Source of the DNA: JAYFNU01 sp034933305
Lineage (GTDB): Bacteria > Bacillota > Clostridia > Oscillospirales > Ruminococcaceae
Length of the DNA: 64,000 nucleotides
NCBI GenBank assembly: GCA_034933305.1
Contig: JAYFNU010000003.1
Span: 1 to 64,000, forward strand
Reading direction: 5' to 3'
Shown: positions 1 through 7,500 of the stretch, one piece after another
Layout of the letters: each line of letters starts with the position of its first letter
Position numbering within the stretch: the stretch's first letter is position 1
Notes under the pieces: generated by a model
Told to the model about the DNA's origin: nothing
Seen by the model: the letters and a program-made list of their open reading frames with translations, nothing else
Databases searched by the model: none
Made by a program: the position numbers and the translations under genes

Positions 1-1
1 T

Positions 2-457
2 TACCTTAACGATTTGTCGATAGACAAGGCAATCTCACGCGCAACAGGAAGGTTCGTAAAGGAAGGGCGGTTTATTCCGCTCGAGTATATGCAAGGCATC
101 GGCGATAAGCCTGTCAGCACTTATAAACAGTTAAAAGAAAGTGGTTTAATTGACTACTATGAATGGAGGGTTAACGATGGAAAGCTTGGAGAAGAAGCAA
201 GACTCATTGAAAAAGGAACTCTCGCTCGAGGAGATGGACGCAATAACGGTCCGTCAGTGGATAGAATCGGAGAAACTGGACTTCTCGGAGGGGCGCATGG
301 AACGGATAGCCAAGCTCCGAGCGGAGAAAGCAGCACAGAAAAAGTAGCCGACGCGAACAGCGCCGGTTTTTCTTTGCCGCAAAACGATCAAGTCATTCCT
401 CACAGCGATACGCGGATGCCGGGTACGTCCATGCCGCGACGGATACAAGCGGGATAA
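2..457 (+). CDS. Unidentified open frame entering from outside the window (prophage remnant)
   Basis: The frame is already open at the left edge, so the true start lies outside the window. The first ~55 residues (around IPLEYMQGIGDK and ESGLIDYYEWR) read like real protein. The part after about position 175 overlaps the next small gene over its whole length in another frame and has the composition of a shadow. The genuine gene may therefore end near 160-175 through a lost frame, with the rest being debris. I do not recognise a family. Its position just upstream of phage toxin modules suggests a structural or accessory phage protein, which is inference only. Confidence 0.3.
   Translation, partial: YLNDLSIDKAISRATGRFVKEGRFIPLEYMQGIGDKPVSTYKQLKESGLIDYYEWRVNDGKLGEEARLIEKGTLARGDGRNNGPSVDRIGETGLLGGAHGTDSQAPSGESSTEKVADANSAGFSLPQNDQVIPHSDTRMPGTSMPRRIQAG
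177..347 (+). CDS. Small charged prophage protein, 56 aa
   Basis: A 56-residue protein begins at ATG 177 behind a strong ribosome binding site (GGAGGG at 165-170, six bases upstream). An in-frame TTG at 150 is less likely because the Shine-Dalgarno points to 177. The protein is almost entirely helical and charged, rich in Lys, Glu and Arg, with no membrane segment or cysteine. Small proteins of this kind are common next to phage head genes, but I recognise no family. Its stop codon is followed directly by one copy of a 19-bp direct repeat. Confidence 0.5.
   Translation: MESLEKKQDSLKKELSLEEMDAITVRQWIESEKLDFSEGRMERIAKLRAEKAAQKK
348..366 (+). repeat. 19-bp direct repeat, copy 1
   Basis: The sequence CCGACGCGAACAGCGCCGG occurs exactly here and again at 1203-1221. 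The copies are 855 bp apart, an exact multiple of three, and flank the PBECR-like nuclease module. The second copy encodes Pro-Thr-Arg-Thr-Ala-Pro in the linker before the MuF_C-like module. Confidence 0.8.
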
Positions 458-462
458 AGGCC

Positions 463-2464
463 GTGCAGCCGTATGACGCGGGGATAAAGACGGTGCAGCC
501 GTACAACTCCAACATGAGCGGTTTGAGTGGTCCCTACACAAATAACACGAATACCGTGACGAATGATTCATGGGTCGATTCATTCAGTAAACATGAAGCT
601 CAAAACTTGTCATCTCATAAAGGATATGTAAGTGGGAATGATATGTCATTCTCAGAGTTTGTGAAAAATGTTAAGTCCTTCGGGAACGCGGTTCGCTTTT
701 ATTTCGGGAAAGTATCTTCTAAATTGAGCAACAAGATAAAAACTGCAGCAGGTAAGGATTTGTTGGGGTACAACATAGCAATAAGAAGCGATGAGATCAT
801 GCATGCGTTCAATGAGCATGGGAATGAGAAATCGGAATTGCTGCGCGGGCACCTTCCTGTTACAGAAGAATCCATACAGCAACTTCCAAAAGTATTTGAA
901 GATCCTGATAAAGTGCAGCTTCTGCCTACTAAAGATTATGCGGGAAGAGTAGCGTTTGAGATCCAAAAACAAATGGATGGCTATGTTGTTGCTGTGGTAG
1001 GAATTGCAGATGGTAGGCATTCCATTGAAATTGATTCCATGAGAATAACAAAAAGAAAGGCCCTACCGCTACGGTTAATGGAAATAACTCCCCTAACCAC
1101 ACGCCCAAAGCGAGCAACGGTACAAACCCTTCTGCTGATATTATACGCACAAATCCTCAAAACAGTCAAGACTCCACAACCCGAATGCAGCCCAAACACC
1201 TTCCGACGCGAACAGCGCCGGCCGACGAAGAGACGATAAACAGAATCATCGCGCAGGACAGAACACTCGGCGAAAAGATACGCGACTTCTTCAGCGACCT
1301 CGCCATACGCTTCAAGGGCACGGAGTACGAGAAGGAGCTTCTCAATATCCGCAATATGTACGAGAAGGCGCTGAGGGAAGCGAAGACGTCGACGGGTGCG
1401 GGTAGAGTTCAAAATAGCATAAATCCGAGTTTTGGAACAGGATTTGGAACTTGGATGAAAGCAAAAACAGAAGAACAACGCATAAAGGACGGCGGCGGAT
1501 TTTTAGTCGGGAGGACATCAGATGCGCTGCGTTCTATTGATGCCGACGATTATAATATCTATTTTGGCAAATCGAAAATTGCGCAGCTTATGCGAAAGCA
1601 CACTCTCATTACAGAGGGCATAGTCAAAGAAATCCCCAATATTTTAGAAGCGCCTCTTATTGTAATGCAATCCCAAACTGTTCCCAATAATATAGTTTTG
1701 TTTGGCGATTCGCTGGCGGGCAACAATTCTGTAATGATTTCGATATTACTTAAGCCGACCAGTAAAACGGGTGAGGTGTTGGGTTTCGGAATTATCACAA
1801 GCGCATATGACCGTACTGTTGCGAACGCACAAGGCCTTATAGACACGTCTGATATTCTTTATGTTGCAAACGAAAAAACCGATAGCAGGTTAAAAGCACT
1901 CGGGCTACAATTGCCGTCAGCTATAACCAACTACGGTTCTGTTGCAACTATAACATATTATGCCCCGAATGACAAGAATGATACCTCCGAAAAGGCCGAA
2001 ATGCAGAAAAAACTTGAAGCTGCGGGCCTTGTAGACGAAAGTGGCAAGGGAACTTTGCAGAACTCTGTCAATACCGACGTGTCCGGCAGAGCGGTAACGC
2101 CGCAGCAGGACAAAGACTACATGGCGGCGGCAGAGAGCGGAGACGCGGAAACGCAGCAGCGCTATGCCGGAAAGGATAAAAGAAAAGACGTCGGCATCCA
2201 AAGCCTCATGAACGCAGGAATGCCGGAAGCGCAGGCGTACTACTTTTACAAGAACGTGCTGAAAGCGGATGCAGCCGGCGGCACGGAAACGGAGAACAAA
2301 AAGAAAGCCGGTCTCGCATGGGCCTCAGCGAAATCCAGTGGAAGCAGTACTGGAAAGCTTACGCGACGTATGGAACCAAAGCGCAGAAGATACAGACTCT
2401 CATGTCCGCAGGCATGACACAGCAGCAGGCAGAATACTTCTACAGGCTCATGCAGAACAACTAA
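463..2464 (+). pseudogene. Broken phage toxin gene: PBECR-like nuclease plus MuF C-terminal-like module
   Basis: Three successive open frames join into one protein if two -1 shifts are allowed, at about 1050-1059 and 2298-2307. Module 1 (nt ~760-1050, containing EIMHAFNEHGNEKSELLRGH) resembles the phage Barnase-EndoU-ColicinE5/D-RelE-like (PBECR) nuclease domains. A linker then carries a 19-bp repeat copy. Module 2 (nt ~1400-1965, containing KIAQLMRKH and LQLPSAITNYGS) resembles the MuF C-terminal domain found at the end of phage head-morphogenesis proteins and polymorphic toxins. After the second shift the protein ends with a 48-residue tail finishing AEYFYRLMQNN and a stop at 2462-2464. The start is uncertain: GTG 463 has no clear ribosome binding site, the frame is open back to 310, and a short repeat (GIKAVQPYD/GIKTVQPYN) spans 451-505. 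Both breaks lie in identical AACAAAAAGAAAG tracts, so sequencing error or slippage remain alternatives to true decay. The region is visibly AT-richer than its surroundings. Confidence 0.65.
1203..1221 (+). repeat. 19-bp direct repeat, copy 2
   Basis: Second exact copy of the repeat at 348-366. It lies between the PBECR-like and MuF_C-like modules and is read as PTRTAP followed by ADEET. It marks the right border of the nuclease module. Confidence 0.8.
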
Positions 2465-2470
2465 GAAAAG

Positions 2471-2498
2471 GCCCCCTCGAAAGAGGGGGCTTATTGTT
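2471..2498 (+). terminator. Intrinsic terminator after the prophage gene
   Basis: An 8-bp stem (GCCCCCTC/GAGGGGGC) closed by a GAAA loop starts six bases after the reconstructed stop and is followed by TTATTGTTGT. From here to about 2660 I see no gene, only AT-richer sequence. Confidence 0.75.
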
Positions 2499-2663
2499 GT
2501 CTTGCGTCACAAAGATCCCAGGGAATTCTTATGTGTACTTTTCCTGCGTTCTATCGCAGCAAATTGTGTATATCGCTGTATATAACGGGGCAAAATTGCT
2601 CACGATAGAAGACGATTTTTCGCAAAGAGTTGATTTGAATAATTGTATTTGGAGAAAGGATAA

Positions 2664-2703
2664 AGCCCCTGAAAACCGCCCAATAAAGGCATTTTCAGGG
2701 GCT
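2664..2703 (-). terminator. Terminator of the tRNA-Ser gene
   Basis: A perfect 12-bp inverted repeat (AGCCCCTGAAAA/TTTTCAGGGGCT) with a 16-base loop lies just past the tRNA 3' end on the minus strand. It is followed on that strand by TTTATCC. Confidence 0.6.
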
Positions 2704-2706
2704 CTT

Positions 2707-2799
2707 TGGCGGAGAAGGAGGGATTTGAACCCTCGCGGCAGTTATCCCGCCCTACGCCCTTAGCAGGGGCGCCTCTTCGGCCAGCTTGAGTACTTCTCC
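2707..2799 (-). tRNA. tRNA-Ser (GCU)
   Basis: Read on the minus strand the sequence folds as a class II tRNA with acceptor GGAGAAG/CTTCTCC, a long variable arm typical of serine tRNAs and anticodon GCT. The T-loop (GGTTCAAATCC) is normal, the discriminator is G and CCA is encoded. Codons read are AGC and AGU. The 3' end faces the prophage remnant, the usual orientation for a tRNA used as a phage attachment site. Confidence 0.95.
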
Positions 2800-2855
2800 A
2801 TGCTTTCCAAAGTCGCTGATTTTATTGTGCGCCGCCGTCCGGCTGCGTGAAAATT

Positions 2856-2885
2856 ATTATACAACAGACAAACGCCGAAAGTCAA
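2856..2885 (-). promoter_or_regulatory. Promoter of tRNA-Ser, overlapping the upstream terminator
   Basis: On the minus strand TTGACT (2880-2885), an 18-base spacer and TATAAT (2856-2861) precede the tRNA by about 55 bases. The -35 box lies in the loop and stem of the hairpin that terminates the SARP gene. Confidence 0.65.
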
Positions 2886-2900
2886 TGCACTTTCGGCGTT
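2871..2900 (-). terminator. Terminator of the SARP regulator gene
   Basis: A 12-bp perfect stem (AACGCCGAAAGT/ACTTTCGGCGTT) with a six-base loop sits about 30 bases after the SARP stop codon on the minus strand. It is followed by TGTCTGTT. Confidence 0.65.
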
Positions 2901-2931
2901 TTGCGAAGCAGATGCCGATGGGCCGGCGGCG

Positions 2932-4149
2932 CTATTTGAGCAGCCGCTCGATGTCGATGCCGGAGACGTAGTCGCACACGAGCTGCGTGTGCTTCATTTT
3001 CGGCAGGCCGTAGAAATAGCGGCGCAGACGCTCCGCCACGATGTTGCAGTTCTCCTTCGTTATGTCGGTGAGCATCAGCACGAACTGCGCGGGGCTCACG
3101 CGCGTGTAGACGTCGCCGCTGCGGCAGCAGGTCCGCAGCGAGCGGCTGAGCGCCTCGGACGCCTCGTGCATGCGCGCCCCGTTTTCGGGCCGCTCGCCGT
3201 CCTTTTCGCGCACGGTGCACATCATCAGGAAGACCGACTGCCCGCTGCGCACCGCCTTGCGGACCGACAGGCGGTAGATGTCCTTGAAGACCTCCTGCGT
3301 GCAGTAATAGGCGCCGTTGAAGCAGTCCTCCTCGACAATGGACTCGCGCAGCGCCGACACCGACTCGATCGCCGTGTCGTCGCCCTCCAGCACCCGCTTG
3401 TAGGCGCGCCTGACGACCTCCGACGGTTCGACGCCGAAATCGTCGAGCAGCAGCGCCGACAGCTTGTCGTACTGGCGCAGCGCCTCGCCGACGCTCTTTG
3501 TCTCATACAGCGCGGTGATGTACGCCGCGTTGATGTTTTCATTGTAGACGTACAGATTCGCCGCTTTGCGCAGCTCCTCGAGAACGCCCGCGCTGTCGTG
3601 CTCGGCCGCGGCGGACTCCGCGGCGAAAATCACGCAGTCCTCATAGATCTTCTGGAAACGCAGCGCCGCGGACAGCGCCCAGGGATCGCTGCAGCTGTTC
3701 TGCAGGAAATCGCCGCCGTAAAGGGCGCTGATGCGCCTGAAGGCCTGCATGCGGTCGGCATACGGCCGCTCTTTGTCCCGCGCCTGCTTCGACAGCGCGA
3801 TGAGCTCGTCGAAGTCGCAGCGGCAGTCGACGTTCCTCGAAAATCCGTAGGAGCTGTTCTTAAACAGGATGCAGTCTCCGGAAAGTCCGGCCGACGCGAG
3901 CAGCTTGCGCAGCCGGTAAACAAGATTCTTCAGGACGTTGAGCGCGTTGTCGTCGTCCTGCAGCACGCTCGAGATGATTTCGCTTTGCGGGATCATTCTG
4001 CCCCGCTGGTAAAGGAAGAAAGCGAACAGCTGCGAAAGCTTGCTGTTGCGGTCGTCGCGGCGCACCACGACGACGTGACCCAGAGACACTTCGAAACAAC
4101 CGAGCGTCTCCACATTCAAAACACTGTCGACGGGTACGTCTGTTGTCAT
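2932..4149 (-). CDS. SARP-type transcriptional regulator (winged helix + BTAD) with GGDEF-like C-terminus
   Basis: This 405-residue protein starts with an OmpR-type winged helix (about residues 10-100), where the LGCFEVSLG strand and the VLKNLVYRLRKLL recognition-helix region are visible. A bacterial transcriptional activation domain of TPR-like helices follows (about 100-245), ending around DDFGVEPSEVVRRAY. This is the SARP architecture. The last ~130 residues resemble a degenerate GGDEF fold: SLRTCCRSGDVYTRVSPAQF has the layout of the region before and over the GGDEF loop, but the loop itself is gone, so cyclase activity is not expected. I chose ATG 4149 because GGGGTGG lies three bases before it; GTG 4168 is an alternative. 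The gene is divergent from the small-protein/surface-protein operon, and SARP-like heptamers lie between them, so that operon is the likely target (inference). Confidence 0.8.
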   Translation of the reverse strand: MTTDVPVDSVLNVETLGCFEVSLGHVVVVRRDDRNSKLSQLFAFFLYQRGRMIPQSEIISSVLQDDDNALNVLKNLVYRLRKLLASAGLSGDCILFKNSSYGFSRNVDCRCDFDELIALSKQARDKERPYADRMQAFRRISALYGGDFLQNSCSDPWALSAALRFQKIYEDCVIFAAESAAAEHDSAGVLEELRKAANLYVYNENINAAYITALYETKSVGEALRQYDKLSALLLDDFGVEPSEVVRRAYKRVLEGDDTAIESVSALRESIVEEDCFNGAYYCTQEVFKDIYRLSVRKAVRSGQSVFLMMCTVREKDGERPENGARMHEASEALSRSLRTCCRSGDVYTRVSPAQFVLMLTDITKENCNIVAERLRRYFYGLPKMKHTQLVCDYVSGIDIERLLK

Positions 4150-4260
4150 TGTCCACCCCACATACGTCACAATCCAATACTACTCGTATGTTCTCTTTAT
4201 ATAACATTTCAAAGCATTTTTCCAGTGCCTGCGCGGAAATTGTAAAAACTCGTCATAATC

Positions 4261-4335
4261 GGTCGCAAAAATAAACAAAAATAAGCTAATCAAACAAACA
4301 ATGCGACCGTTCGTGCGACTTTCCGCAACTATAAT
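4261..4335 (+). promoter_or_regulatory. Putative SARP-controlled promoter and operator of the surface-protein operon
   Basis: A perfect -10 (TATAAT, 4330-4335) has no recognisable -35. Instead two direct heptamers, TGCGACC (4302-4308) and TGCGACT (4314-4320), lie 12 bases apart, with nine bases between the second and the -10. An inverted copy, GGTCGCA, lies at 4261-4267. Known SARP promoters use direct heptamers placed about 8 bases before the -10, with 11-bp rather than 12-bp periodicity. The layout is therefore similar but not identical. Confidence 0.5.
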
Positions 4336-4368
4336 GAAATCACAAAAGCGCGGAAAGAGGGTGCGGAT

Positions 4369-4566
4369 GTGGCGAAAAAGGAAACAGGCCCGGTCGAAAC
4401 ACCGCCGGCGGCGACCTTCGCCGTCCTCATCCGTTACCGGAGGAACAGCACCTGGCAGGGAACGGTGCGGTGGGTCGAGCAGAAAAAGGAAGTCAATTTC
4501 CGCAGCGCGCTTGAGCTCATAAAGCTCATGGATGAAGCGGTAAGCCAGACACAAGTGCAGGAATGA
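4369..4566 (+). CDS. Small conserved-looking protein, 65 aa
   Basis: A 65-residue protein starts at GTG 4369 behind AAGAGGGTG and ends 13 bases before the surface-protein gene, so the two probably form one operon. There is no signal peptide and no cysteine. The core reads VLIRYRRNSTWQGTVRWV followed by an amphipathic helix (FRSALELIKLMDEAV). I recall similar short proteins with a QGTV-W and FRSALELIKL pattern in other Clostridia, near BTAD regulators and InlB-repeat proteins, but cannot confirm this here. The function is unknown. A role as cytosolic partner or modulator of the SARP regulator is speculation. Confidence 0.65.
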   Translation: MAKKETGPVETPPAATFAVLIRYRRNSTWQGTVRWVEQKKEVNFRSALELIKLMDEAVSQTQVQE

Positions 4567-4579
4567 AGAGGGCAGAAAA

Positions 4580-7500
4580 ATGTTTAAGAAAGTACAAAGC
4601 ATAGCGCTCGTAGCGGCCCTGATCATCTCGCTGTTTTCCGGGATGACGTATGCGGAGGACACCCTTCCGCAGGAGCAGACCGGGGAACAGACCGTCGAGG
4701 CGGCTCCCGAGGCCGAAGCGGTCAAGGAAGAAGAGACCGTCCTCCCCGAAGCGGAGACGCCGGAGGCCGCGCAGCCCGCTGAGGAAGCGGCCGGCGAGCA
4801 GAGCGGGGAACAGCCCGAGATGCCGATGATGATGTCGAGCGCCGCGCCGCTGCTTGCGGCCGGCAGACACAAGAACACCAGCATCCACGTCTACGGCATC
4901 CCCGAAGGCGCGTCCGCCGTGAGCGTCACGGTCAAGGGCACCGCGCAGGCCGCGCAGAAGCAGGGCGGCAAGTGGACGCTTTCCGACGCCGGCGAATTCG
5001 TGACGGACGACATCACGCTCGTGACCATCACCTGGGCGAACGGAACATCCACCGGCGTCACGGAGTTCACGCTCGGCACCGAGGGCGGCGGCACGGTCAA
5101 GGTCACCGTTTCCGGCGTGAGCGAGCCCGTCACGACGTACCAGCTCAGCTATGACGCCAACGGCGGCAGCGGCTCGATGGCCGCCGTCACCGCAAACGCC
5201 GGCAGCAATGTGACGGTCGCAGACAACGGATTCACGGCGCCCGACGGCAAGCAGTTCGCCGGCTGGAACACCAAAGCCGACAACAGCGGCACCGCGTATG
5301 CGGCGGGCAGCACGCTTGCGCTCAACGGCAACGTCACGCTGTACGCGCAGTGGAAAGCCGCGCCGGTGACGGACGACACATGGCCCGTCCGCTTCTACCT
5401 GGAGGGTCTGAGCGGCTCGAACCACAACTATCTCTTCACCGACACATGGGGGGCGCTCGCCTCTTACCTTTCGGGCGGCTTCGCGAACATCGGCTCGGCC
5501 GCCGGCACGGCGGGAATGCTCAGCGCGAAGATCACGGGCGACAGCGCGGTGAAGAGCTGGCTTGCCGCCAACGGCATCGCGGCGCCCGTCGATATGAGCA
5601 ATGTGGCGGCGACGCTGCAGAGCCTCATCGACAAGGGATACATCACGGCGAACACGGTCGTGACGGGCGGCTACACCGCCGCCCAGGTCATCGCGGCCCC
5701 GGCCGCCTTCGAGATCGTCTTCACGCAGGCGACGAAAAACTACGACGGCCTGCAGGCCTATTATGCCGGCAACCATCCCGTCGTTTCGGACGCGAACTTC
5801 CCCGGCGGCTGGCAGAATTCCTATCATGTGCATCTGACCGTCCGGGTCAAGAGCGGCATGTACGCCGTCACCTACCGCGACAGCATGAACACGGCGACGG
5901 TCTACGAGAGCGCGGCGTACGCCCCGGCTTCCCGCGTGACGCTCACCTCCAATGTGCCGGTCAAGACGGGCTACACCTTCACCGGCTGGTTCAAGACGGC
6001 CGCCTGCACGACGGCGGCGAGCTCGTTCTACATCATGCGGAACACGGACATCTACGCCGGCTGGCGCATCAACAGCTACGCCTACACCGTCAACTACTAC
6101 AAAGACAGCATCGCCGCGGCGAACCTCCTCGGCAGCGAGACCGGCAGCGCGGCGTTCGGCAGCACCATCCCCTACACGAACGGCAATTACCTGCCGGCGG
6201 GCTATGCGGCCCCCGGCGCGGTGAGCGGCCGGACGACGGTCACGGCGGACGCCGCCGCGAACGTGCTGAACATCGTCTATGCGAAGGACAGCTTCGGCTA
6301 CACCGTCAACTACTTCGTCGACGGCGTGCAGGACGCGACGATGACCGTCACGGACAGCGCGGAATTTGCCTCCGTCGTCAGCTACGGCACGGCGGCGGCG
6401 CCGGACAAGTGCCCCGAGGGCTATGAGCTCGAGAGCGCGGTCGCGGATCTCACGATCGGCGCGGCGGCTGCCGACAACGTCATGAATGTCTACTACGTGA
6501 AGGCCGACTTCGGCTACACCGTCAACTACTTCGTCGACGGCGTCCAGGACGCGGCGATGACCGTCACGGACAGCGCGGAATTCGCCTCCGTCGTCAGCTA
6601 CGGCACGGCGGCGGCGCCGGACAAGTGCCCCGAGGGCTATGAGCTCGAGAGCGCGGTCGCGGATCTCACGATCGGCGCGGCGGCCGACGGCAACGTCATG
6701 AACGTCTACTCCGTGAAGGCCGACTTCGGCTTCACCGTCAACTACTTCAAGGACAGCATCGCCGACGGCAATCTGCTCGGCAGCGAGACCGGCACGGCCG
6801 TCTTCGGCAGCGACATCCCCTACACGAACGGCAATTACCTGCCGGAGGGCTATGCGGCCCCCGGCGCGGTGAGCGGCCAGACGACGATTACGGCGGACGC
6901 CGCCGCGAACGTGCTGAACATCGTCTACGCGAAGGGAAGCTTCGGCTACACCGTCAACTACTTCAAGGACAGCATCGCCGACGGCAATCTGCTCGGCAGC
7001 GAGACCGGCACGGCCGTCTTCGGCAGCGACATCCCCTTCACGAACGGCAATTACCTGCCGGAGGGCTACGCGGCCCCCGGCGCGGTGAGCGGCCAGGCGA
7101 CGGTCACGGCGGACGCCGCCGCGAACGTGCTGAACATCGTCTATGCGAAGGACAGCTTCGCCTATACGATCGAGTACTATTACAACGGCTCGCGCAACGA
7201 CGCGCTGACCGAGCACGGCAGCGCCGAGTTCGGCAGCAAGATCACCGTTTATCCCGAAAAGAGCGGTGGCTATGTCTTCAGCAGAGTCGAGGGCATCCCG
7301 ATGACCGTCTCGGCGATCGCCGAGCAGAACGTCATCCGCGTCTACTACGTCTCGGCGCCGGTGCCCGTCAGCTACACGGTCACCTACCTCACCTACAACG
7401 GCAACGTCGTCTCCACCGGCAGCTACGGCCTCGGCGGCGTCGTGAGCGTTCCCGCGGGTCCCGCCCGCGCGAACTACAACTTCCTCGGCTGGGCGCTTGA

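Noticed and set aside
2491..2660. A possible small RNA or att core between the phage terminator and the tRNA terminator
   Set aside because: I found no copy of the tRNA 3' end and no stable conserved structure in this stretch.
4301..4522. A 73-codon frame overlapping the 65-aa protein in another frame
   Set aside because: Arg/Ser-rich and without a ribosome binding site; the overlapping 65-aa frame has a better start and a protein-like composition.
6083..7162. Regular repeats that could suggest a CRISPR array
   Set aside because: The 216-bp units are coding, in frame and without unique spacers; they are protein repeats. I saw no CRISPR array in the window.
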